Source: Hermodice carunculata (lineage: Eukaryota > Annelida > Polychaeta > Eunicida > Amphinomidae). From it: a stretch of 64,000 nucleotides of DNA. Below the pieces are notes generated by a model, which did not search any database, had not been told where the DNA came from, and saw only the letters and a program-made list of their open reading frames with translations. Shown one piece after another: positions 23,886-35,275 of this stretch. The translations under genes and the position numbers were made by a program. The stretch covers positions 79,616,579 to 79,680,578 of the forward strand of contig OZ026620.1 of NCBI GenBank assembly GCA_964020975.1, read 5' to 3'. Numbering within the stretch: position 1 is the stretch's first letter; every line of letters starts with the position of its first letter.

Positions 23886-26800
23886 ATGAAAGACACAAAT
23901 TTCAAAGTAACCAGTGTTTATGAGCAAAAGTGTGAACAGAATATAAGTAAATACTGGAAATGATCTGAAACTTAGCCAATCCCAGCAGGCTTAAAGCAAT
24001 CAGTAGCAGATATAAATTCATGCACAGTTAAAATAAATATCTCGTTTAGTTGGAAAGGAACATTCAAGTGAGCCATAGAGGAGAGTCTGATGAGTGAATG
24101 GAGGCAGATGAGCAGTTTTAGAATGCCGACATAATTGAAGTCCATAACATTTTGAACAAATAAAAAAAAAAAAAAATGAAACTCATCTTCCTTAGGCGAG
24201 TTACACGAAAAGACAGGTGAATCTTTAACTCCAATTTTAAACAAATGTGAATTTAAAGGACTTCCTCCCAAGCAGAGGTGTGTATGTTGAATGGCAATAA
24301 ATCTATTGCCAAGGTTAAAAAGTTGGGGGAAATATCGTAGATTGTAGAATTTAAGAATTTTAGATGTAAAAATTGAGATAGAAGCCCAGTTACGAAATTG
24401 GAGGGACAGCTCACTCCAAGGTCTGACAGTAAAAAAAAAATGTGTCAAAAAGTTCTATTCGAGCCTGAAGTGAAGATCAAAAGAATGACGAGATGTATCA
24501 AGGGTTGGAGGTTCTGTACTAGAAATAGTGGAGCACACAGATTCGGCCACAAGCTTGTTCACAAGTTTATAAACAAGAAATTATTTAGCTGACTATCTAC
24601 ATTTAGCAAGATTGTGCCAAACTGTTTCTTTATACTTATCAATATTGGTACCATGCATTGTACCAGTCATGATACAGGCTGCATCAATTTAAACACTTTA
24701 AAGTCTTTTCGCTTATATATCAGTACAGCCACTCCACACTGGCATATTGTACGACAAGTCGAATAAAGGAAATATATATATATAGTCTTTGAGGTCTGGT
24801 AGTCCAAAGTATATTTCAAACCCCTACATAATATTAATCAATTTACTAGATTTAAATATGATCATTCCAGTGGAGGTCAGCACGTATGGTTAGCACAAGG
24901 TGTTTATTTGCATCTTCCAAAACATGGCCTTGGAATGTTATTGGTGGATGATGGGAGGGATTAGGTTTTTAAGAGAGACAAACATAGAGTTTGTCTTCTG
25001 AAAGTAACCAACCAATATTTGAACCACAGTTCTATACCAGAAAGATCAGAATTGAACGTCTCAGATGCAGTAATAGGACTATCAACAATTAAACAAATAG
25101 TGTCATCAGCGAACATTTTGATGTTGGATCAAACTATATCAAAAACATCAACATAAATTAAGAACATGTACCCAACACTGAACCCTGTGGTACACCAGCT
25201 TAGATAAAACCCCAAGAAAATTGTCAATTTATAGCCATTTGTTGAGAGGGACCCAGAACATAGAAAACCAGCAAAGAAGTCTCCAGTGAAACCTGCTTTC
25301 TGTATCTTGAATAGGAGGGCAGGATGCCAGACTTTGGTGAAAGCCTTACTAATATCTACAAAGACAACTTTAACTTCCTTTTATCAACAGCATGGCAAAG
25401 TTGATGATAAACAACAAGAAGCAGATTAGAAGTAGTGTCACCTGGTGTAAAATCAGACTGATGAGAAGAAATAACCAAGTTTTTTACGAAACAAATTAAA
25501 AACATATTTGAACACAACGTTATCGAACACTTTTCCCGTACAACCAAGGAGAGATATAGGTCCTTAATTATTTCATAAATTATCAGAGCCCTTTTTATAA
25601 AGCGTTGGGACATTGGCCTTCTTCCACAGTGACGGAAATTGTTTTTGACTAAGGTGAGATTAAAGAGTTTGGCAAGAGAAGCTCTAGTGGGAGCACCAAC
25701 TTTTAAAAGTTTTACACCAATTTTATCAGGGCCAGATGCTTTTGTTGTATTGAGATTGAGAAGAGTTTCAATCACTTCGGACTCATAAATAGTGATGACA
25801 TCAAGACAATAATTTGGGGGGTCAGCATTTGCAGGTGGAACGACTGTACCAACATCAACATTACTGCAGAAAGGATGAATTAAACATTTTAGCCTTGCTC
25901 AACTCATCAAAAAAAAGTAAAGCTTGCCATCATGCAACTGAGAGGGTTTTGTGGGTTATTAGTCCAGTTTGCAGAAATGCTTTACAGTCTGCCACCACCA
26001 TTTGTATTTTCTAGCCGAATCATTAAGGTCTGAACGCAGTTTATCATTGTATTTTTTTTCTGTAAGTTTCAGTTGTTCTTGACAAGATCTTAATTCGCAA
26101 AAGGAGGGCCAGGGACTAGGTTCAAAATTAGCATGTTTGGCTTTATCATATTTTCTTTTAACCTGAGGTTTTAATAATCGGAGTTTAGAAATATACCATG
26201 GTAATTTGCAAGGTCTAATCTCAACAGTTTTGCTGGAATACAATGACCAGCATATTCATTAATACAGATTTGACCAAGAATTACATGATTCAATAAGCCA
26301 CAGTTATAAATCCTTGTATTTTTCATATTAACATTTTTCAGCCTAAAAAATCAGCATTGTGGTATTTTAAAATTCCGTGAACGGCATTCAACAGATAAAA
26401 AATGTCAGAAAAACATGGATGCATTTTTGTCATAATTATAATTCCCATCTCGTTTATTTGTGATAACTGAAATACAAAACAACACCTGGATGTCAGCTTT
26501 ATACAGGTGTCTGAACTGTGCTCTTGCCAGGGTCACATCATTGTCCTTCCCCACCATAAAGTTCCCACCTGGCCTGCAAGAAAGTGCACATATATGACAA
26601 CCAATAAAGCAACTCTGTGATGCAGCAAACCTGTCTTAGCTAGCTTTATTTAAACAGAAGCTACAGCATGCTAAAAACACAGTATTTTCACAATTGTGGA
26701 CCATCTCCGTTGGGATGTGCAACCAGCGAATCACAACTGTGGTCTGTAACCTAATATTGTCATCAGTAAAACATGTATTCTAAACAAGAGTATAAAGATG

Positions 26801-28354
26801 TGTTGTACATTTTTCAAAATCAGCTTTGTTATTATTCCCAATATCTAGTTAAATGCTGTTTCCATAGGATGACAAACAGTAACCTAGCCCCAACAACGCA
26901 GTGGTCACAACTGGCCATAGGAAGGAGCACACGCACATTATTTGTACAATTAGGTACGTTGGAAATTATTTGGTGCAGACAAGTAACTGAATGAATGGTA
27001 ATACGAGTAGGTTCATTAACATGGATGGTAAAGACCTTCGTTTGAGCAAAGAGAACATGCTTGTGACCTGACGCAGAAGTAAACTGGATTTAAATCACTG
27101 AATAGAATCATGTTATGCACACCTGAGTTCGGCGCTAGATCAAAGCTATTCTAAAATTTATCCCAAATGGTGATGGGAGAATTTGGTGGACAATATATAA
27201 TAGCTATAAGAAATTTATGATAATGGCACCTTATTTTACACCAAAGGGGCTCAAGATCTGCTGCCTCAAGATCAAAACGCCAAGATACCTGTAAATGAGA
27301 AGACACAGAGGGCAATCCCACCACTAATACCACTGGGACGATCACAACTAACAATATTGTGATATCCATGTAAGTAAAAGTTATCCTTAAATTTGGATTC
27401 TAGGTGAGAAAAGTTTCTGATAAACAACTTTTCTTCTACCACAATTATAAAAAGCACTGATAACAGGAGACAGAATGATAGTACAAATAGCAGTAGCCCA
27501 AAAGGTGGATATTACAACATCCTCATTAACAGAAGATATATCTGCTACAGTTGATACACAATGCAAATGGGGAATAAACAGTTAGTTTTGTACACATCAT
27601 ACAGTATGTTCGTAGATAGCAGCTATAACATAGTTTAATGTATTCAAAATTGTCACGGCATTGTATCCATATTAAGTTAAAACTTAGGTTACAGAAACAC
27701 ATTATCTCTGGGAACAACAAAGATCTAGTGTACATAAAAGTATTTAAGGCACTACGAGGAAAGGGCATATATGAATATCCAATTTCCGGCTAGAAGTAGG
27801 CAAGTGTAGTAAATTACATAAGTAAAGGCAAATACATGAAAAGTGCCCCCGTACAAAAACATATAATATAAATGCACCAATTATAACATGTGCCTTTTAC
27901 ACAGCTACTAAATGCAATTATCATGCTGAGTAGATCAAAATCTCTTGGTTAAAATATTAAGCTCATAACAGTCATGGGACCTCTGGCAATATACTTTATA
28001 TGACTGTGACCTGACTTGCCAAGACCAATATTGTCCAAATTTTTTATTCATCATTTCTTTCAAGTGACACTGACCGGTTTAGGTCAAAATGACACGTGTA
28101 TTAATTTTTTTAAAAGGAATACAGAATGGAAGACTATTTGACTGTTATTTAGTGTTCTATATTCCTAAGAACCCTACCTAAATTCAGCCCCACAAACCAG
28201 TTTGAGAATGGAAATTGGAAGATACTGTAGCAAAACCCCAAAAGAAATATTTGGTACTTTTTATAACAACAAACATACTGAGGATAAAATCGCATTTTAA
28301 CACCATGTCCACACTATGATTCCGTAAGAACAAACCTCTTCTCCCTGACTTGTG
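23886..28354 (-). mobile_element. Minus-strand LINE (Jockey/CR1-like), nearly full length but decayed
   Basis: Reading right to left: endonuclease-like pieces around 27,457-27,151 (DRPSGISGGIALCV, then LEPLWCKIRCH and IIYCPPNSP); polymerase pieces from about 26,243 (KYDKAKH, the pre-RT linker), 25,775-25,356 (ASGPDKIGVKLLK, HQSDFTPGDT, LLLVVYHQLCHAVDK); and the C-terminal end at 24,448-23,972 with HLCLGGSPLNSHLFKIGVKD and a degraded Cys/His segment. Its 3' end is near 23,886, where similarity to the second copy at 46,595 stops sharply. Stops and frame changes are frequent. The 27,770-28,354 part was not assigned and may be flanking DNA. Confidence 0.75.
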
Positions 28355-28439
28355 AAATATTCAATATGAATTTATTTTCTGGGGTAGATGTGGTACTACC
28401 TATTTGTAAATATGTACATAGCCTACTTAAATGTCACAA

Positions 28440-28860
28440 AAGTTTAAAAAGTGTTTATGGCACAAGCATTTTCCATTTTCGGCTATGTGATTGATGTCAG
28501 AAGTTGCTGTTTGAGACACGGCAGTTCTATGGTCACAAAACATGTACATTTTTGGTGTTCCTTTGATGATGGTGCACTTACACATGTACATACAGCGTAT
28601 GTCTGGACCCTGATCTGGGACAACTCCAAAAACAATAATTCATTTGTACTGGAATAAATATGATGAACTGAGCTGTGTCGATTATGGCATCAACGCATAC
28701 CTGCCTCCACTGAGCCACTCTTTTTAGAAATGGGGATTTGGCACAGTTGGTATATATGTGCGTCTCCAATTTTCAGCTGGGTGACTGGTGCTGAAGGTTG
28801 TTGGTTTGAGACCCAGCCATTCTGTGGTCACAAAACACATATCATTCTAAATTGTGTATA
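28440..28860 (+). mobile_element. SINE-like pair with pol III A/B-box motifs
   Basis: TGGCACAGTTGGT (28,739-28,751) fits the pol III A box and GGTTTGAGACCC (28,803-28,814) fits the B box, followed by TCTGTGGTCACAAAACA. A related but degraded head lies at about 28,455-28,560, with GTTTGAGACACGGCAGTTCT and the same GGTCACAAAACAT end. It therefore looks like two tRNA-derived SINE heads in tandem. It does not fold as a tRNA and is not called one. Confidence 0.45.
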
Positions 28861-28929
28861 CTTTCCTTCTTATCATTACATTAAATTCTATCACGTGCTA
28901 AACCATGTGCATCCAGCATCACTATAATC

Positions 28930-29112
28930 ATTGGCAATGGAAGTCCAATTGTTTCTCACACAGATAATTCAAATGGCTTGTCCCGTCTTGCTTCTGTCAT
29001 GGTGCTGATGCTGGCAGCACACATTGAAGACCACAGTTTATGGGATGCAGACTGTGTTTTGACAATGAATGATTACTTAAGGGCCCTGTGTCATGCATGT
29101 AAATGGAAGTAG
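28930..29112 (+). other. Exon-like conserved segment, unknown
   Basis: One frame is open from about 28,931 to a TAG near 29,112 and reads SPIVSHTDNSNGLSRL, then LAAHIEDHSLWDADCV and LTMNDYLRALCHACKWK. The composition looks like protein, but the equivalent segment in unit B (50,949-51,120) has a one-base frame difference near its end. It could be an old pseudogenised exon. I recognise no family and see no clear acceptor. Confidence 0.25.
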
Positions 29113-29114
29113 TT

Positions 29115-29438
29115 AAAATATCTTTTCCATTTGAAATATCCCCTGGCACCCGTTGTTTCTGTGCTTGTGTGACACAAGGGTATTCGGCTACCACACCACT
29201 GACATGATAAAAATCAATATTGGAAGCTGTCACACTTTTTGCTGGAAGGGCGCAAATGTTAATGTGATATCCATACTTTATCAAGTGATATGGATATGGT
29301 GGGAATGTTCCATAATGGCAACTTGCAAATTTCCCTGTTGACACTAAAGGTGCTACAACTCCTGCACAGTTCAAGCCGAGTCCTTAAATTCGAAGAGTAC
29401 ATCTTTAAAAAACCTTACTCCTCAGCACTGGCGCACAA
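29115..29438. other. Unit-A-specific segment
   Basis: Absent from unit B, where the flanks join near 51,130. A 125-codon minus-strand open frame (28,997-29,374) covers it, including VAPLVSTGKFASCHYGTFPP and KQRVPGDISNGKDIL. I do not recognise it and it has no visible splice context. It is either an insertion in A or a deletion in B. Confidence 0.4.
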
Positions 29439-29864
29439 GCAGAACTGATGCTTGTTTTTGACCTTTCAGGTCAAAACAAAGCAGTAAAAGGACATCGTCA
29501 ACTGTAATTTGACATGGTAACGATACAACTTTTATCGCCACGGTCATCTTTCCTGTGTAGTGGCCTAGCGATACAACAAAACTAACCATAAAATGACACA
29601 AAATTCTGATTAATGTGCACATAATAAATACATTCAATTAATATTAGTTATGCACCCTATTTTCCTACCCGTATATACATCTCATAGATGTCATTATGTA
29701 TTGTCCCCTATCTACTTTTCTACTTACAATAATTGTATTACGGATATACCATGCAGCGTACTAACAAGCAAGAGCCTATTTAAATGGGAGGAGGCAAACA
29801 TGCATCTGATGAGACAGCATATTAGTTTAAAGGATCAGAGTGTAGAAAACTGTAACTCCAGTGG

Positions 29865-31097
29865 TCAGGATAGCATCTCCTCCTGCAGAGAAATATACCT
29901 CTGGACCAGGACTGGCACCGGAAGCTTCTTAACAGCCCTGGATACTCTCCCTCGCAGAGTGTGTCGAACACGCACCCTGCACTGCTGCTTGAGGGATAGA
30001 GGCTGTGATATGTGGTGTATCCACCAGTTGTGTCCATCGTGACAATGCTCCACAGCTGTCAATAAAGTGTCCATTGATGGGCTGTACCCAGTCAGTCTCA
30101 CAAATACCAGGAATGGTAAATTTCTATCAGTAAGGCAAACAGATACAACATTGTTTTTTAGCACTTTGTATTCCTGCTCACTCAGCCTGCCTTTATCTTG
30201 CAGTAAAATGCACATCATCTCTAAACGAGTCTTCCCGCGATAAGTAAATGCATATGCGGGAAACCTACTACAGAAAGTCTTGAAGACTTTTACACATTTA
30301 CTACATTCTTCCAAGTCTGTCCTTTGAAGAATCTTGGCACATTCAGGACTGGTAGCGATACAAACTGCATAATAGAAAGGACAAGTTATTTTTTCCCCGC
30401 TGTTGTGGGATTGGTTGACATCACATCCTCGCTGAACGAGTGCCTGAAGAATGATTGAGTTACCTCTGAAAGAGGCATAATGTATGGCTGCTATACCCAT
30501 GTGGCTCTCTGTATTTGGATCCGCTCCATGCCACAACAGATATTGTGCAATGTCTGTATGATTATACATAACGGCAAGAAGCAAGGGTGAATTTTTCAGC
30601 TCGTCCTTGCACTCCACAGTAGCACCTGCCTCTAACAGCATTTCCACACAGTCTGTGTTACCAAACCTGGCAGCTTCAATCAAGGATGTCGTCTTGCGTG
30701 TTAGTGAGCAGTTGGTACCTCCTGCCAGTGCAAAGGCATAAGGAATATTGTCAAACATAAAATTGGTATTGTAACATTTCTTATCTATTTCTGCTCCCCG
30801 ACTTAGACAAAGCTGAACAATATCTGGATAGCCCATCTTGCATGCAACAAATAATGGTGTCTGATCATTTGCATCTGTGATATTGACATAGGTCGGCCTA
30901 AGGCTTAAAAAGACCTCGGCAAGCGTTTTGTGGCCACAGCTCACTGCCAAGGTCAGCGGTGTTTGTCCATTTGTGAAGCAGTACTGTAGTTTGCCTGTGT
31001 TCTTTAGTACCAGTTTGTTGACCAGTGAAATGTTATTGTTTTTTATGGCCGTATACAGCGGCTCATCATGATTTCTAATGTGGAGTGCAGCACCCAT
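29865..31097 (-). CDS. Ankyrin repeat and SOCS box (ASB-like) protein, paralog A
   Basis: An intact 410-codon frame. The start is supported by an in-frame TAA eight codons upstream. At least six ankyrin repeats are visible: about residues 11-40, 43-73 (NGQTPLTLAVSCGHKTLAEV), 77-106 (NDQTPLFVACKMGYPDIVQL), 133-163 (ARFGNTDCVEMLLEAGA), 167-196 (SPLLLAVMYNHTDIAQYLLW) and 200-230 (GIAAIHYASFRGNS). Residues about 362-405 form a SOCS box: LSLKQQCRVRVRHTL, then the KLPVPVLVQRYI end equivalent to LPLP..L..YL. Known ASB proteins use this box to dock Elongin B/C and Cullin-5 as substrate receptors of a ubiquitin ligase; the substrate is unknown. It appears to be a single coding exon. Paralog B at 52,723-53,958 is about 84 percent identical in protein. 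Confidence 0.9.
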   Translation of the reverse strand: MGAALHIRNHDEPLYTAIKNNNISLVNKLVLKNTGKLQYCFTNGQTPLTLAVSCGHKTLAEVFLSLRPTYVNITDANDQTPLFVACKMGYPDIVQLCLSRGAEIDKKCYNTNFMFDNIPYAFALAGGTNCSLTRKTTSLIEAARFGNTDCVEMLLEAGATVECKDELKNSPLLLAVMYNHTDIAQYLLWHGADPNTESHMGIAAIHYASFRGNSIILQALVQRGCDVNQSHNSGEKITCPFYYAVCIATSPECAKILQRTDLEECSKCVKVFKTFCSRFPAYAFTYRGKTRLEMMCILLQDKGRLSEQEYKVLKNNVVSVCLTDRNLPFLVFVRLTGYSPSMDTLLTAVEHCHDGHNWWIHHISQPLSLKQQCRVRVRHTLRGRVSRAVKKLPVPVLVQRYISLQEEMLS

Positions 31098-31618
31098 CTT
31101 ATATCTCTTAACAATGGGTTATGACGAAGCACAAAAAGCAGCATCCACTGTGCAGCTTCATACTTACTTTGGTAATGATATGTGACATGAAATGTAACTC
31201 CTAATTATTCATTCCATTTAGTGTCATGTCACAATGACTGATACATATTATAATGTGGTGTATCCTACATGGCTTCATAATGAATCCGGCAACAGAAGGT
31301 AACGTGATTTGTGGCAGCCAGTTCCTATTCCATGTACTCTCTTGTCCTATTGAATGCTGTGGATTACATGGTGTCCATCCTGCAAAGGTAGGGAAACAAC
31401 AATGTATTATGACAGTTTGGTGAAAATGGATTCTACTCTGCAGAATATCATACATGTAGTTTTATTGTTGTTACAATATATCTAACTGAAAATACCAGTT
31501 ATGGCATTAAGGTGGAAAATCTGTAGCCAGCACCTTTGGATAACCACTGATCACTTTCTAATATGTTTGGATAGTTTGATACTTACACCAGATGCTCCCC
31601 AAAAGTCAGATGTGTGTA

Positions 31619-32418
31619 CAGTAAAACCTCCGTAAAGTGGGCACCCTTGGGACCGGAGCAAAATGCCGACTTTACAGAGGGTCAGCCATTTTGGGTTGTG
31701 TGGAGGAGCAACAAAGATCTTGCAGAGGCTATACATATGCATGCGTACACATCTGCATGTATACATGCACATGTATCTTAATCCCACATGAAATAAATGA
31801 GAAAAGCGGTTTTGTCAACATTTTGCCTTCATTTCTCAGGAAAAAAATCAACTACACGTACTATGTAGATAAATAAAGTCCAGAACAAGTATAAGCTCAA
31901 TGATTACCAGCAGGCACATCAAAGTATCAAACTGCAAGGTTAAACAAATCACTGAGCTGACACTCATCCACACACCAACCTGCTTTTCATGGAGTCAATT
32001 TCCACTTTCATACCTTAATCCACATGGTTAATCCACAAAGCTGTCAAAATTCAATGTGGACTAAAACAGCTGTTATGCTTTGATGCTTTGTTGATGCTGG
32101 CCTATGCATGTAGTGTAAAATGACATTTAAAGAATTTAAAGTTAATGGTGACAAGTCCTGATGCAAAAAATAACACTTTTAGAAAGTAAAATAACACTTT
32201 TACAAAATAAAATATTTATTGAGCAAAATAATAGTGCCCACTTAAACAGATTTTGGTACATGTTTAGGGTTCCCAATGTCCAGATTAGGGAGGTGCCCAC
32301 TTTAGAGAGGTGGCTTTATAATGTAGTCAATAGGAAAAATGAAACGGGACCGAAGAAAAGTGCCCACTGTAAGGAGGTGCCCACTTTGGAGAGGTGTCCA
32401 CATACAGAGGTTTTACTG
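31619..32418. mobile_element. Pogo/Tigger-like MITE, unit A
   Basis: Ends CAGTAAAACCTCCGTAAAGT at the left and ACATACAGAGGTTTTACTG at the right are inverted repeats (outer 12 bp perfect) and sit between TA dinucleotides, as expected of the Tc1/mariner superfamily, pogo/Tigger group. It is 800 bp and non-coding. The GTGCCCACTTT(A/G)GAGAGGTG motif recurs toward the right end. The equivalent element in unit B sits at the same place, so it was inserted before the duplication. Confidence 0.75.
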
Positions 32419-32896
32419 TACAAAAAAATTTATCGAGAAAATTGAGCTCAAAACTTTTGTTTATGCTGAAGAGTTTCACCAGTGCTGACCACATGGGGTT
32501 TGTTTGCATGATAATGAACCATATCATTCTTTGCACAGACATTAGTCCATGACTCCAGGTAGCCAGGGCAGCCACTGACAAGGGTTACCCATCCTAAAAA
32601 GGAAACCACTAGCCATGGAAAGAAAAATGGGCAAATTCAGACTAAGTACTGCCATTGTACTGACTACTTTCAAATTCTTTATTGATGCAACAACAAATTA
32701 ACCTGTTTTTGAAAGCCATGTGTGTGAATCCACACACACAAGCCAACTGTGGTTTCATTTGTTATTCTGAAGTTAAAACAAATCTAGTTTTAAGCCACAA
32801 GATATACTATTTTTGAATGACAAAACAGAGAGGTAAAAAACAAGTTTATTTTACACAATAATAAAAACACAGTTCTAGGGAAGTATGTGTCATATT

Positions 32897-34255
32897 GCAG
32901 TCCTAAATGCAAAAGAAATGGCAACATTTTCTTTCAATGCCATTTTCCCAGAACTGACTTTGTCCAACCTATGCAATTTGCATCTTACCTCACAAACAAA
33001 CCAATTGCCTTATCACATTAAAATCAACAGGTATTTAAAGTTAAATATCAACTATCATAGCAGGTTCAAGGATTTTTTTTCAGACTACCCCTTTTGTGAC
33101 TTTTGGAGCAACTTTAAGAAAGAAAATAAACAACCTGTTAGGTCCAACTTAAAAATTTTATAACTGTTTATTTATGCTATTTCAAGACTCGTCATTGGGT
33201 TTGGTCCACGACATAGATATATAGTTTCAATTTCTTCTGAATTCAACTTGAAAAAGAAAAACTTCTGCGCAAAAAACGTGAAAATCCTACCAAGTCAGAA
33301 AAAATTCGATACTGGGGTAAAATCTCCAAAAATCTCCAATCCTGCCCTTAAAAAAAGAGAAAAAGAAAAAAAAAAAAAACCTATGGATACAAATCTATTC
33401 TTGGATTTACCATCCTGACGCTTTAGGCACTCGGCCTATCAAAAGGTGTGAACAGCATGAATTGACAACCAAGAAGTAGGGTCAAACAAACCCACGGCAG
33501 CCTAGATATATTCCATGTTAAACATGCTGGACTAGAAGAGTCAAAATTTCACTTTCCGAACATCCTTTTTTTTTTTATTAAAACCCATGTACTAATAGGG
33601 CATAGTTTGGTTTAAAAGCATCAGTGATTTGCAACTCAACATCTATGTCTAGCTTGGAGTAATTTGCATCCAGAAAAGGCCAATTTAACATGGGAGTGAA
33701 TGGGAATATGGGTCATTCTCAGCTATTGGTCGACTCTAATGGTGGAAACATGCCAAAATTTCACACTGATTTTCTTTTTCAATTTCCCTTTATTTCAATT
33801 TTCCTACATACTGATTTAATTAAAATGATACATGCAATTTCAGAGCAGGAGACTGCTATGTATGAACAAGCTGAATGCAAAGAAAGGAACTTTCACTGTA
33901 AACAATGTTGAACATCTTATATTTACCCCTTTCAAAATATAAAAGAGATACCCATATTTTTTCGAACAATGGTATGACAATGTAGCATTTATACTGCAAC
34001 AAATTTGTGCCAAATATCATACTGATTGATGCATTTCTGTTGTAATAATATGGCTATGAGCTCTGAAATATGGGTAAAATGCCCAAACAGAGCACTAATT
34101 TTGTTTGCCACCATACCAGGAATTATGTGAAATCATATAATTCAGACCTTGTGTGATTATAGCAGGGGTGCCTTTATCCACTCATACCATGGTAAGTTTG
34201 AAAGAAGCAGCCTGTACAAAAGTACGTTCACTGACAAATGTTTTTGGACACCACC
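32897..34255. other. Unit-A-specific 1.36-kb segment
   Basis: Unit B passes directly from GTGTCATATTG (55,791-55,801) to sequence matching 34,256 onward. The segment holds an A-rich run near 33,352-33,379 and a T run at 33,568-33,578, with no domain in its open frames. No terminal repeats were seen, so a deletion in B is as likely as an insertion in A. Confidence 0.6.
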
Positions 34256-35244
34256 CCGTGTGTTAACATTTCCTTTTGGACGTTGAAAGGACATATGTAT
34301 CAAACAATCAATTCTTCTGGGTAGGTGTAATGTAGCAGCTAAATTGATTCTGAAAGATTAAATGCAAATTTTATTATTTTTGTTAAGAATTTTGTTTTAA
34401 ACAGCTCAAACAGCCTTCTTTTCTGGGAAACAAGAACATGCATGCCAAAAAGCAGTAGATACATGTACATGTACATCTACAGCTATGACTGACATGGGTT
34501 GAATGATGCCTGGCTCAAAGATTTTGTACTTTGCAAGATATATGATTTGTTTAAACCATAACTGCAGTAAACCTTCAATCCCATTATGTCAGACAAATTT
34601 TTTCTGACTTGTTCTTGTGAATTTTGTTTCGGACATCACTTAATTTGTTTACATTGCATTCATCTGGAAGTTACATGTATATCAGTTCAACGCCAACCAT
34701 AAGATAAAATGAATAAATGGTGTCATAGTTGTTGACAACTTGTCAAGTTTAAAAATGAGAACAAATCACAGCACTTGACTTGTTTGAAAGAAAATATACA
34801 CAGAAGAGTGAAAGCACAGTTTGTATATATAGACATAATATTGTGACCAAGTCTGAAAAAGCCTTCCATGGCAGTGAAAGTTTAAAGTTAATAAGGAGCA
34901 TGGAGTCAGATTTCCTACTTACAAATGCTGCATACTTATTTACAGGAAATTGTGAAGAAATCTTGCATGGGGCACATATAACATTATCTGCCATGATTTT
35001 AAATGCATACATATATTTAATATCTAGGCTATGTCGAAGTAAAAGTCAGGCCTAAGATGCATATTAATTCAATACATTCATTCATCTAAATATGCCGAGT
35101 ACATGTAGCATACATATTGTATGTTAACACTAGACTAGTGTATCTGCAGGAAGGGCTACATGCAGTTATAAAATGAGAAAAGTACCATATGAATGATAGT
35201 TTGTGATACTTCAGTTTGGAAAAAAAAACAAAAAAAACAAAAAA

Positions 35245-35275
<31 letters not shown>

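Noticed and set aside
28739-28814. A tRNA gene
   Set aside because: A- and B-box motifs are present, but there is no acceptor stem or anticodon arm, and the boxes sit in a repeated SINE-like block.
32161-32445. 94-codon open frame, also present near 55,065
   Set aside because: It lies within the TA-flanked MITE and simply reads through its GTGCCCACTT repeats.
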